Shown piece by piece: positions 29,987 to 38,685 of a stretch of DNA of 64,000 nucleotides. This DNA comes from Betaproteobacteria bacterium HGW-Betaproteobacteria-7. GTDB lineage: Bacteria; Pseudomonadota; Gammaproteobacteria; Burkholderiales; Rhodocyclaceae. A program made the translations under genes and the position numbers. The stretch's first letter is position 1, and each line of letters begins with the position of its first letter. The stretch is taken from assembly GCA_002840765.1 (NCBI GenBank), contig PHCE01000009.1, positions 80,183 to 144,182 of the forward strand, in the 5' to 3' direction. The notes under the pieces are model-generated. The model saw only the letters and a list, made by a program, of their open reading frames with translations, did no database searches and was not told where the DNA came from.

Positions 29987-32654
29987 CCTGCGTCCTTGGC
30001 GGCTGAGGCTATGGCAGTTGGCCGGCCTGAGCTTCTTCATCGTCTTCATCAGCCTGCGCTACGGCCTGGAGCCGGTGCAGGCGGCCCGCGTCTCCGATAT
30101 CCGCGGCACCAAGCACAACCTGTCGGCGGCGACCGACGGCTCCGCCTACAGCCATCCGACGGCCGGTCCCGGCACGACGGTGCCGACGCGCAACATCAAG
30201 GCCAACACCGAAACCCAGCTCTGCGTCTTCTGCCACACGCCGCATGGCGCGGCGACCAGTGCCACGCCGCTGTGGAACCGCAAGCTGGCCGGCGACGGCT
30301 ATACGCAAAGCTATGTGCTGTATGACTCCAACACCCTCGACGCCAAGCAGGTGCAGGGCTCGCTCGAACAGCCGGGCGGCAGTTCCAAGCTCTGTCTGTC
30401 CTGCCATGACGGCACTGTGGCCGTCGGCAACGTCAACGTGCTCAACGGCACCAGCCCGACGAACAATCCGCAGGCGAACAGCACCATCGCTACCACCGGC
30501 GGCCCGAACATGCCGGTCGGCTCGGGAGCGCTGACCGGTTTCACGCGCAATCTTGGCACCAATCTGAGCAACGACCACCCGATTTCCGTTTCCTATAACG
30601 AAGCTTTGGTCTTCCGCGACGGCGAATTACGTTCGCCGACCGCCAATCCGACGCTCGTTGGCGTGCGCAGCCCGGGCAACAAGCCCAAGCTGAAGCTGGA
30701 GAACACCGGCACACCCGGTGATAACCAGGCCCAGGTGCAGTGCGCCACCTGCCACGACCCGCATATCCGCGAAACCGACGCCAGCAAGGGCAACCAGAAG
30801 TTCCTGCGACTCAACCGCTTCCAGGAGAAGCAGCACTCGGTAGCGCCGGCCGCCTTCGATCCGGCCGACAACACCGGCGATATCATCTGCCTGGGCTGCC
30901 ACGACAAGGGCGGGGCTTCCTGGTTGTTCTCCGCCCATGCCCATCCGGATGTTGCCGACGAGACCTACAAGGCGACGGCCACCACCCAGCGCGAGTTCCC
31001 CACCAACCTGCCGGTTTGGAAGGCGGCCTGCCTGAACTGCCACGACACGCATACCGTGCAGGGCGCCCGCCGCCTGCTGCGCGAAGGCACTGACAGTGCC
31101 TCGTCGCCGAAGTCCGGCGGCGATCCGGCGCTCGAACAGGTCTGCTACCAGTGCCACACGACGACGGCAGCCAGCGTCGTTACCACGGTCAGCGGCGGCG
31201 CCCCCGACATCAAATCGGATTTCGACCTGGCCCGCCGCATGCCGATCACCGTCGGCTCGCCGGAAGTGCACGATCCGAGCAGCACGGCGAACCTGACTGC
31301 CTTCAATCTCGACTGCAGCCAGGCCGGCACGCAGTGCGGCAAGGATCTGATCGAATCGCGAGAAAACCTCGGTCTGAACAACCTGAGCAACCGCCACGCC
31401 GAATGCACCGACTGTCACAACCCGCACCGCGTCATCCGTTCACGCAATGGCCTGCCCGGCGCGTTGACCGCGGCCAACACGCAGACGACGATGCAGAACG
31501 GCGCCAGCGGCGGTGTGCATGATCACCGCGATGTTGCCATGACCCACACCAACATCATCTCCGGCGTGCTGCGCGGTGCCTGGGGCGTCGAGCCGACCTA
31601 CGGCTCGGCCAGTTTCCACGCCCTGCCGACCGGCTATGACATCAAGCGCGGCGATCCGGGCAGCAATACGGCGACCGATGCGGGTCAGCCCTACGTCACC
31701 CGCGAATACCAGATCTGCCTGAAGTGTCACTCCGACTTCGGCTATTCCGACAACAACCAGCATGCCCTCAGTGGCGGCAACCGTCCGTTGCTCGGCGCGC
31801 CCGGCACGCCGAGCGGTACCAACGGCCTGACCATGTATACCAACCAGGCCAAGGAATTCCAGTCGCCGGCCGGGCATGCCGGGGGGTCCAGCGGTAAGAC
31901 GGTGGGTGCGGACGGCGGTGCCGGCAGTGCCTACGCCAACAATAATCACCGTTCCTGGCATCCGGTAATGGCACCGACCGGGCGCAACAGTACCGCGCGC
32001 AATCTCGATGGGGCCGTAACCAGCGCCTGGCGGACGCCATGGAGCAATGCCGTGGGTACGCAGACCATGTACTGCACCGACTGCCACGGCTCGAACGTCA
32101 CTTCCGGCACCTCGGTGATCCCCGAGACCGGCAAGCCCTGGGGGCCGCACGGTTCGACCAACAACTTCCTGCTCAAGGGGGCATGGACCAGCGAGTCCAA
32201 CCAGAGCACCTCCTTCTGCGTCAAATGCCATAGTCCGACCAGCGCCACCGGCTTCCATGACAACGGTGACAAGGACAACCTGCACGTTTATCACAACACC
32301 AAGGTGCCCGGCCTGGAATGCACCTGGTGTCATGTGGCGGTACCACACGGCTGGAAGAACCGCTCGTTCCTGGTCAATCTGAATGACGTCGGCGAGGAGG
32401 CGGGTTTCGCCGCCGGTTCCAGTCTTGAGGTCGCCTTCAACGGCAATTCGGGCAACTACACACGCGAACCGTATTACCTGGAAGCCAAGTTGAAGATTCG
32501 CACCTTTGCCACGCCGGGGAACTGGACTGCCGGCAACTGCGGCTCGGCCGGCAAGACGGGTGCCAATCTGATAGCCAATAGTAGCGGTGGAACCAGCAAC
32601 AGCACCAGTACCGGCCGAACGTGGATGGAAAACACCTGCAATCCGCCGCCATGA
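29973..32654 (+). CDS. 11-haem secreted cytochrome c with OmcE-like N-terminal module
   Basis: An 893-residue protein with an export signal (about 14-38) and eleven CXXCH sites: CVFCH (84-88), CLSCH, CATCH, CLGCH, CLNCH, CYQCH, CTDCH, CLKCH, CTDCH, CVKCH and CTWCH (783-787). The first 300 residues repeat the OmcE plan (DIRGTKHNL, CVFCHTPH, PLWNR, CLSCHDGT, NDHPI, CATCHDPH, FLRL, CLGCHDK); the following 500 residues add seven hemes; the last 100 residues are haem-free, with a Ser/Gly/Thr-rich tail. It could cap, nucleate or terminate an OmcE-like filament, or be an independent surface reductase. It overlaps the genes on both sides, the last being resB. Confidence 0.93.
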   Translation: MAASSLRPWRLRLWQLAGLSFFIVFISLRYGLEPVQAARVSDIRGTKHNLSAATDGSAYSHPTAGPGTTVPTRNIKANTETQLCVFCHTPHGAATSATPLWNRKLAGDGYTQSYVLYDSNTLDAKQVQGSLEQPGGSSKLCLSCHDGTVAVGNVNVLNGTSPTNNPQANSTIATTGGPNMPVGSGALTGFTRNLGTNLSNDHPISVSYNEALVFRDGELRSPTANPTLVGVRSPGNKPKLKLENTGTPGDNQAQVQCATCHDPHIRETDASKGNQKFLRLNRFQEKQHSVAPAAFDPADNTGDIICLGCHDKGGASWLFSAHAHPDVADETYKATATTQREFPTNLPVWKAACLNCHDTHTVQGARRLLREGTDSASSPKSGGDPALEQVCYQCHTTTAASVVTTVSGGAPDIKSDFDLARRMPITVGSPEVHDPSSTANLTAFNLDCSQAGTQCGKDLIESRENLGLNNLSNRHAECTDCHNPHRVIRSRNGLPGALTAANTQTTMQNGASGGVHDHRDVAMTHTNIISGVLRGAWGVEPTYGSASFHALPTGYDIKRGDPGSNTATDAGQPYVTREYQICLKCHSDFGYSDNNQHALSGGNRPLLGAPGTPSGTNGLTMYTNQAKEFQSPAGHAGGSSGKTVGADGGAGSAYANNNHRSWHPVMAPTGRNSTARNLDGAVTSAWRTPWSNAVGTQTMYCTDCHGSNVTSGTSVIPETGKPWGPHGSTNNFLLKGAWTSESNQSTSFCVKCHSPTSATGFHDNGDKDNLHVYHNTKVPGLECTWCHVAVPHGWKNRSFLVNLNDVGEEAGFAAGSSLEVAFNGNSGNYTREPYYLEAKLKIRTFATPGNWTAGNCGSAGKTGANLIANSSGGTSNSTSTGRTWMENTCNPPP

Positions 32655-33643
32655 TGCGCTGGCTCGGCCTGCTCGGCTCCCTGCGCCTGACCCTGGCCGG
32701 CTTCCTGTTGCTGGCCATCGGCATTCTCGTCGCCTACTTCAACGAAACCCACACCAGCCCGTGGCTGGTGGGAGCCCTGCTGCTGCTGGCCGGCAACCTG
32801 CTCGCCGCCATCCTGACTCGGCCCTTTTTTCGCCGGCAGAAGCCGTTGCTGCTTTTCCACCTGGCCCTGCTCGCTCTCATCGTGCTGATCGCCGTCGGCC
32901 GCCTGAGTTATTTCTCCGGCCAGGCGGAAGTCCTCAGCGGCACGGAATTCGACGGCCAGTTGCGCGTCGTCGAGGAGGGTCCGTGGCATAGCCGGGGCTA
33001 CGACAAACTGCGTTTCACCAACGAGGGCTTCACTATCGCCTACGGCGAAGGCCTCTACCGCCTGCCGACGAAAAACCGGGTCAGCTGGACGGACAGCGAC
33101 GGCCAGGCGCAGAGCAAGGTGATCGGCGACGACGTGGCGCTGATACTCGACGGTTACCGCTTCTACACGACGCCGAACAAAGGCTTCGCGATGGTTTTCG
33201 ACTGGCTGCAGCCAGGCCAGGCGCCGGTGCGCGGTGCCGTCCTGCTGCCCAGTTATCCGGCGCGGGCGCTGGAGCAGGCCAACGAATGGCGTCTGCCGGG
33301 CAAGCCGGAGCCAGTGTGGACCATGCTGCAACTCGACGAGGAAGTGCTCAAATTCGATCAGCCCGGCCAGTTCGTGCTCCCGGCAGACTATCGGGTGGTG
33401 GTACGGCATGGCGACCAGCGCCTTGAACTGCCGCCGGTCAAGGGCGGGCAGACGGGCGACCAGCCGCGTTTCGTCGATTTCCCTGAAGGGCGCCTGGTGT
33501 ATGTCGAGATGCGCTCATGGATGGGCTACCTGGTGACCTACGATCCGACGCTGCGCTGGCTGCTGGCCGTCGCCACCCTGGCGGTGCTCGCCCTCGGCTG
33601 GCATTTTTGGCGGAAATTTGCAGCGACGCCGTGGGATGCCTGA
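32651..33643 (+). CDS. resB: ResB/CcsB-type cytochrome c synthase subunit (System II)
   Basis: A 330-residue membrane protein of the System II haem ligase, which with CcsA attaches haem to periplasmic apocytochromes. Three N-terminal helices (about 8-28, 36-54, 63-82), a large periplasmic domain (about 85-295) and a final helix (about 303-320) match the ResB plan, though it is shorter than the usual 430-660-residue proteins. The ATG overlaps the stop of the 11-haem gene, directly coupling substrate and maturation enzyme. A second promoter follows at 33646-33661. Confidence 0.85.
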   Translation: MMRWLGLLGSLRLTLAGFLLLAIGILVAYFNETHTSPWLVGALLLLAGNLLAAILTRPFFRRQKPLLLFHLALLALIVLIAVGRLSYFSGQAEVLSGTEFDGQLRVVEEGPWHSRGYDKLRFTNEGFTIAYGEGLYRLPTKNRVSWTDSDGQAQSKVIGDDVALILDGYRFYTTPNKGFAMVFDWLQPGQAPVRGAVLLPSYPARALEQANEWRLPGKPEPVWTMLQLDEEVLKFDQPGQFVLPADYRVVVRHGDQRLELPPVKGGQTGDQPRFVDFPEGRLVYVEMRSWMGYLVTYDPTLRWLLAVATLAVLALGWHFWRKFAATPWDA

Positions 33644-33645
33644 GC

Positions 33646-33661
33646 TGGCATCCCAATTGCG
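33646..33661 (+). promoter_or_regulatory. Sigma54-type -24/-12 promoter, upstream of ccsA and the maturation operon
   Basis: TGGCATCCCAATTGCG: near-consensus -24, TTGC at -12, exact spacing. The predicted start is near 33672, and the ribosome site of ccsA (AGGAG, 33693-33697) follows. Confidence 0.7.
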
Positions 33662-33703
33662 TGCACCTTTCTCATTCATTGGAAAACCGGGCAGGAGAGG
33701 CAA

Positions 33704-34522
33704 TTGGATTTGTTCATGGAGCTGAGTGTGCTGTGGGCCGCGGTGGTCGCCTATGTGCTGGCGGGCAGCCTGGCGATTTTCGGCGTGCTGCTGAAAAAGC
33801 GCCCGGAGAAGGCAATTCTCGGCCTCATGGTGGCCGGCCTCGTGCTGCATACCGTGGCCATCGCCGTGCGCTGGGACCGGCTCGACCACGGGCCTTTCGT
33901 CACCATGTTCGAAATCCTCTCGAGCAACGTCTGGAGCCTGATGCTGGCCTTTGCCATCGCCTACTGGCGGCTACCGGCGGTGCGCCCGGTGGCGGCGCTG
34001 GTCATGCCCATCCTGTTCACCATGATGGGCTGGTTGATGACAGTCAGCCCCGGCGAGGCGCATCTGCCGCCGACCTATCACACCGTCTGGCTGTTCATCC
34101 ACATCGGTTTCGGCAAGGTCTTCCTCGGCGCCGTACTCGTTGCCGTCGGTCTTTCCGGCGTCATCCTGCTGCGCCAGACGGGCGCCGGTGGCAACTGGTT
34201 CCAGCGCTTGCCTACGGACGAACGGCTGAGCGAGCTGGCCTACCGCTGCATGGCCATCGGCTTCGTCTTCGAGACCCTGATGCTGATCGCCGGCGCCATC
34301 TGGGCGCAGGATGCCTGGGGCCGCTACTGGGACTGGGACCCGCTGGAAACCTGGGCCTTCATCACCTGGCTGATCGTCGGCGTCTCGCTGCATGCCCGGC
34401 TGACCTTCAACCTGTCGCCCCGCCTCGGCGCCTGGCTGGTGCTCGCTGTCTTCGTCTCGGCCTTCCTGACCTTCTTCGGCGTGCCCTTCATCTCGCAGAC
34501 GCCGCATCAGGGAGCCGTCTGA
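33704..34522 (+). CDS. ccsA: CcsA/ResC-type haem handling protein (System II)
   Basis: A 272-residue polytopic membrane protein with about eight helices and the tryptophan-rich WWD-type signature (WAQDAWGRYWDWDPLETWAFITWL region, about 203-226), preceded by the conserved periplasmic His segment FHTV/YHTVWLFIHIGFG. With ResB it moves haem across the membrane and ligates it to CXXCH. The start is TTG at 33704, set by AGGAG six bases before; an ATG at 33716 is in frame. It has its own sigma54-like promoter and is followed at once by the oxidase-like gene. Confidence 0.92.
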   Translation: MDLFMELSVLWAAVVAYVLAGSLAIFGVLLKKRPEKAILGLMVAGLVLHTVAIAVRWDRLDHGPFVTMFEILSSNVWSLMLAFAIAYWRLPAVRPVAALVMPILFTMMGWLMTVSPGEAHLPPTYHTVWLFIHIGFGKVFLGAVLVAVGLSGVILLRQTGAGGNWFQRLPTDERLSELAYRCMAIGFVFETLMLIAGAIWAQDAWGRYWDWDPLETWAFITWLIVGVSLHARLTFNLSPRLGAWLVLAVFVSAFLTFFGVPFISQTPHQGAV

Positions 34523-34523
34523 G

Positions 34524-35909
34524 ATGCGGCCGGATATGGTGCTGACTTCCGCCGCGCTGACCGCCCCACAGATCTCGGCGCGCCCGCTGGCCACCGATCA
34601 GACGCTGGTTCGTTCATGGTGGCTGCTGGCGCTTCTGGCTCTTGGCGTGTCGACGCTATGCGCCGTCCTGCTCGTCGTGGCGCGCACCCCATTCCTGGGT
34701 TTCGGTGCCGAAATGTTCCGTACGGCGCTCGTCCTGCACGTTGATTTTGCCGTTGTCGTCTGGTTCCTCGCCGTTGCCGCCGGGGTATGGCTTTACGCCA
34801 TCCCCGTTACCTGCTGCCAGTTGGCTCGGCTGGCACGGGCCGGTGTCTGGCTCGCCGCCAGCGGCATGCTGGCTATGTTGCTGGCGCCGATCGATAGTGT
34901 TGCCGCGCCCATCCTGGCGAACTATGTGCCAGTACTCGACAGCACACTTTTCTACCTTGGCCTTGCACTCTTTCTCGGCGGGATTGGCCTGGCGGGGCTG
35001 GCCTCTCTGGCCACTCTGGCCAGCAATGGTCTGACCATGGCCGAGGATGAAACGTTCGGCGACTGGCGCTGGGCGGTGGCCACGGCCATCATGGCTTTCT
35101 GGGCGGCCATCGCTGTCTTCATGCTTGCCTTGCAGACCAACGGCGAAGGTGCTTCGCTGGATAGTCGCTTGTGGGGGGGCGGGCATGTGCTGCAGATCGT
35201 GCATACGCTGATGCTGATGGCTGCCTGGCTCTATCTGGGACGCCGGGCACTTGTTCTGTCAGGTCTGCGCCGGGGCTTGCTGTTGCTGCTGCTGGCCAGC
35301 GAGTTGCTGGCGGTTCTCATCGATCTGCTGATCGTCATCCTGCATCCCGTAGATAGCCTTGCCTACCGTCAGGGGTTCACCGAGGTCATGCGCTGGGCCA
35401 CCTGGCCGGCGCCGGTGGTGCTCGGCGCTTATCTGGTGTTCGGCCACCTCCGCTTGGCCAGGGCGCGCCGCTTGTCTGCGGATGAGTATTGCCTGCTGGC
35501 TTCGGTCGCGCTGTTCGTTCTGGGCTGCCTGGTCGGCGCCGCCATTCGTGCCGAAACGACTGTCGTGCCAGCGCATTATCACGGTACGGTAGGTGCCGTG
35601 ACGCTTGCCTACATGCTGTGGGCGCGTCGCGGACTGCGCCGCCTGAAGGTGGCGCCACGCGGCAGCTTGTGGTGGGCGGCGCAGCCCTGGGTCTATGGTG
35701 CCGGCATTACCCTGATGGTCCTCGGACTGACCTGGGCCGGACAATTTGGCGTGCCCCGCAAGGCACCTCACGTTGATACCGTGATCGCCGATGGGGCTCA
35801 TCACCTGGCGATGGGGCTGGCCGGTACCGGCGGACTTCTGGCGACTGCGGGAGCCGCTGTTTTCGTGCTCGGCTGGTTGCGTTGTCTGTGGTTGAAAAGG
35901 AGATCCTAG
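34524..35909 (+). CDS. Haem-copper oxidase subunit I-like membrane protein (probable 12 helices, Cu-B site incomplete)
   Basis: A 461-residue, very hydrophobic protein. Helix 2 has TALVLHVDFAVVVW (low-spin haem His position), a later helix has GGGHVLQIVH (resembling the helix VI Cu-B histidine), and helix X has VPAHYHGTVGAV (the paired haem histidines of subunit I). I do not find the HH pair of helix VII that completes Cu-B, nor a proton-channel signature. It may be a haem-b-bearing electron transfer protein in the membrane rather than an oxygen reductase. It sits between ccsA and a TPR protein in the maturation operon. Family assignment is from short motifs only. Confidence 0.7.
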   Translation: MRPDMVLTSAALTAPQISARPLATDQTLVRSWWLLALLALGVSTLCAVLLVVARTPFLGFGAEMFRTALVLHVDFAVVVWFLAVAAGVWLYAIPVTCCQLARLARAGVWLAASGMLAMLLAPIDSVAAPILANYVPVLDSTLFYLGLALFLGGIGLAGLASLATLASNGLTMAEDETFGDWRWAVATAIMAFWAAIAVFMLALQTNGEGASLDSRLWGGGHVLQIVHTLMLMAAWLYLGRRALVLSGLRRGLLLLLLASELLAVLIDLLIVILHPVDSLAYRQGFTEVMRWATWPAPVVLGAYLVFGHLRLARARRLSADEYCLLASVALFVLGCLVGAAIRAETTVVPAHYHGTVGAVTLAYMLWARRGLRRLKVAPRGSLWWAAQPWVYGAGITLMVLGLTWAGQFGVPRKAPHVDTVIADGAHHLAMGLAGTGGLLATAGAAVFVLGWLRCLWLKRRS

Positions 35910-36476
35910 ATGGCTACTCAGGAAATATCCCTGAAAACCGGGGGGCAGGAAGCGGCGAAAGAGCGCTTGCCGTTGCTGCTGCTTCTGGGGGCAATGTTGG
36001 GCGCCTTGGCGCTTGTCTTTTTTGGCTGGGAGCAATCCGCCCTGAGTGACGGTATTCAGCCGGTCAGACATGCTGAGCAGAAGGCCCGGGAAGAGTTGGA
36101 TCGGCGCTTCGGTGAAGGCGTCATAATGTTGCACGCAAAGCAGTACGAACATGCGCTGACCGCTTTTCATCGGGTGCTGGAGCTCGATCCGCGGATGCCG
36201 GAGGCGCATGTCAATGCCGGGTATGCCTTGCTGGGCATGGGGCGTTTCCAGGCGGCAGCGGATTTCTTCGATACGGCGACCAACCTGCGGCCGAATCAGT
36301 TGAATGCCTATTACGGTCTGGGTGAAGCGCTGATGGCCATGGGCGATCGCCAGGGAGCCCTGCAAGCGATGGAGACCTACCTGCATCGCAGCCCGCCGGA
36401 CGATCCCTTCCGGCGCAAGGCCGAGGCGGCCATCTGGGAGTTGCGGGCAGCGGCGGCTACCGAGGGCGGCAAGTAA
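35910..36476 (+). CDS. TPR-repeat membrane-anchored protein
   Basis: A 188-residue protein with one N-terminal helix (about 21-42) and about three TPR units (residues 68-170; AKQYEHALTAFHRVLELDP, GRFQAAADFFDTATNL, GDRQGALQAMETYL). The TPR face would be periplasmic and resembles the apocytochrome-binding part of CcmI/NrfG-type proteins. AAGGAG precedes the ATG, one base after the stop of the oxidase-like gene. Likely an apocytochrome chaperone for the ligase encoded around it (inferred). Confidence 0.85.
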   Translation: MATQEISLKTGGQEAAKERLPLLLLLGAMLGALALVFFGWEQSALSDGIQPVRHAEQKAREELDRRFGEGVIMLHAKQYEHALTAFHRVLELDPRMPEAHVNAGYALLGMGRFQAAADFFDTATNLRPNQLNAYYGLGEALMAMGDRQGALQAMETYLHRSPPDDPFRRKAEAAIWELRAAAATEGGK

Positions 36477-36494
36477 ACCTCTGCGGCGCGGCAA

Positions 36495-36728
36495 GTGGAA
36501 TGGCACCGGGCATGGCGCTTTGCGTGCGCAATGGGCTGCCCCGATGGGCTGTGCCCGGCGGCTTGGTTCCTGAATTCGAGAATTGGCTCCCGCATTCGGG
36601 ATGATCTGGCGAGCGGAGGGCTTGAACAAGGTGGGCTGACAGCGCGGCAGTTGGCGTTGCTGGCCGAGGGGCGTGTGGAACTGATCTTGCTAGAAATGCC
36701 TGACTTCCATATGGAGCAAGATCCATGA
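36495..36728 (+). CDS. Possible small protein coupled to ccmF
   Basis: A 77-residue frame (GTG start) whose TGA overlaps the ccmF ATG as ATGA and which fills the 248-base gap before ccmF. It has two Cys (MGCPDGLC) and a helical C-terminal half. No ribosome site is obvious and the product is not recognised. It may simply be leader sequence. Confidence 0.35.
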   Translation: MEWHRAWRFACAMGCPDGLCPAAWFLNSRIGSRIRDDLASGGLEQGGLTARQLALLAEGRVELILLEMPDFHMEQDP

Positions 36729-38677
36729 TTCCAGAGTTGGGGCACATCGCCCTGATTATCGCGCTGACCGTTGCCGTGCTGCAGGGCACTTTGCCCCTGC
36801 TCGGTGTGTTCACGCACAACGGACGCTTGATGGCCCTGGCCAGGACAACAGCATTCGCCCAGTTCGCCGCCCTTGCCTTTTCCTACGCTTGCCTGCTGCA
36901 GGGTTTCCTGACTAACGATTTCTCGGTGCGCTACGTTGCCGAGCATTCGAATACGCTGCTCCCCACCTTCTACAAGGTGGCCGCCGTCTGGGGCGGGCAT
37001 GAAGGCTCGATGCTCCTGTGGGTACTGATCCTGGCCACCTGGACGGTGGCTGTCGCGGTTTTCAGCCGGCGCCTGCCGAAGGAGATGCTGAGTACGGTAC
37101 TCGCCGTCATGGGCCTGATCAGCATCGGTTTCCTGGCTTTTCTGCTTTTTGCCTCCAACCCTTTCGAACGACTCCTGCCGGCTGTTGCCGAAGGGCGGGA
37201 CCTCAATCCGCTGCTTCAGGACCCCGGTATGGCCTTCCATCCGCCGATGCTCTACATGGGCTATGTCGGCTTTTCGGTGGCTTTTGCCTTCGCCATCGCG
37301 GCGCTCATCTCCGGCCGCCTGGATGCCGCCTGGGCCCGCTGGTCGCGGCCGTGGACGACGGTGGCCTGGGTATTCCTGACGCTCGGTATCGCCCTCGGCT
37401 CATGGTGGGCCTACTATGAGTTGGGCTGGGGTGGCTGGTGGTTCTGGGATCCGGTGGAGAATGCGTCGTTCCTGCCCTGGTTGATCGGCACCGCCTTGAT
37501 TCATTCGCTGGCGGTGACTGAAAAACGTGGCTGTTTCAAGAACTGGACGGTGATGTTGGCCATCATGGCCTTCTCGCTCTCCCTGCTCGGTACCTTCCTC
37601 GTCCGTTCCGGCGTGCTGACTTCGGTGCACGCCTTCGCCACTGATCCCAAACGCGGCATCTTTGTGCTCGTCTTCCTGTCCATCGTGGTCGGCGCCTCGC
37701 TGCTGCTCTTTGCCTGGCGGGCGCCCAAGGTCGGCCTTGGCGGCAGTTTCCGCATGCTGTCGCGCGAATCCCTGCTGCTGGTCAATAACGTGCTGCTGGC
37801 GGTGGCTGCCGGTGCCGTGCTGATCGGTACGTTGTATCCGCTGTTTCTCGATGCCCTTGACCTGGGCAAGATTTCTGTCGGGCCGCCGTATTTCGAAACT
37901 GTTTTCGTACCGCTGATGGCGCCGATGATCCTGATCATGGGGCTGGCTCCTTTTGCCCGCTGGAAAGCGGCTGCCGCCAGCGATTTCCCCCGGACCTTGT
38001 GGCTGCTCATGGGGGTGTCGCTGCTGGCGGGCATCGTCGTTCCATTGCTCATGGGTAGCTGGACCTTCCTTGCCGCCTTGGGCGTATTTCTCGGTGTCTG
38101 GGCCATCCTGGCCAGTTTGCTGGCGCTGCTGGCCCGTGGGGTTTCGCGCCTGGGCAGCATGTCGCTGGCCCAATGGGGAATGGTGCTGGCCCATCTCGGT
38201 GTTGGTGTATTCATTCTCGGCGTGACCTTCGTCAAAGCCTATGAAACGAACAGCGACGTCAAGATGAGTGCCGGCGAGTCGACGACGGTTGGTGGGTATA
38301 CCTTCACTTTCCTCAGCATCAACGAGGTCAACGGGCCCAACTACATCGCCGCCCGGGCCCGTATTGAAGTCTCGCGCAATGGCCAGTTCGATCGTGTCAT
38401 GGAGCCGGAAAAGCGCATCTACAATGTCCAGCGCATGCCGATGACCGAGGCGGCCATCGATACCGGGCTGTTCCGTGACCTGTACGTTGCCCTTGGTGAG
38501 CCGGTCGACCAGAACACCTGGATCGTCCGCGTCCAGCACAAGCCGCTGGTGGACTGGATCTGGTGGGGCTGCCTGCTGATGGCTATCGGTGGTGGCCTGG
38601 CCGCCGCCGACCGCCGCTACCGCATCGCCGCCCGGGCCAAGTCCGATGCCACAGCGATGTCATCAGCCAAGGCCTGA
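36725..38677 (+). CDS. ccmF: Cytochrome c maturation protein CcmF (System I haem ligase core)
   Basis: A 650-residue polytopic protein with CcmF hallmarks: VWGGHEGSMLLW (about 88-99), LGWGGWWFWDPVENASF (about 232-250, the WWD domain), conserved periplasmic His residues and about 15 helices. CcmF takes haem from CcmE and, with CcmH/CcmI, attaches it to apocytochromes. It belongs to System I, yet lies two kilobases from a System II ligase. ccmABCDE are not in the window and would have to be elsewhere. Confidence 0.97.
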   Translation: MIPELGHIALIIALTVAVLQGTLPLLGVFTHNGRLMALARTTAFAQFAALAFSYACLLQGFLTNDFSVRYVAEHSNTLLPTFYKVAAVWGGHEGSMLLWVLILATWTVAVAVFSRRLPKEMLSTVLAVMGLISIGFLAFLLFASNPFERLLPAVAEGRDLNPLLQDPGMAFHPPMLYMGYVGFSVAFAFAIAALISGRLDAAWARWSRPWTTVAWVFLTLGIALGSWWAYYELGWGGWWFWDPVENASFLPWLIGTALIHSLAVTEKRGCFKNWTVMLAIMAFSLSLLGTFLVRSGVLTSVHAFATDPKRGIFVLVFLSIVVGASLLLFAWRAPKVGLGGSFRMLSRESLLLVNNVLLAVAAGAVLIGTLYPLFLDALDLGKISVGPPYFETVFVPLMAPMILIMGLAPFARWKAAAASDFPRTLWLLMGVSLLAGIVVPLLMGSWTFLAALGVFLGVWAILASLLALLARGVSRLGSMSLAQWGMVLAHLGVGVFILGVTFVKAYETNSDVKMSAGESTTVGGYTFTFLSINEVNGPNYIAARARIEVSRNGQFDRVMEPEKRIYNVQRMPMTEAAIDTGLFRDLYVALGEPVDQNTWIVRVQHKPLVDWIWWGCLLMAIGGGLAAADRRYRIAARAKSDATAMSSAKA

Positions 38678-38685
38678 GGCGAGAG

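Noticed and set aside
31440..32348. Minus-strand open frame (302 codons) opposite the 11-haem cytochrome
   Set aside because: Val/Gly/Ala/Thr-rich antisense shadow, no start signal.
36491..36535. TGGCACCGGGCATGGCGCTTTGC before ccmF as a sigma54 element
   Set aside because: The GG/GC distance is 11 for the only pairing with TTGC.
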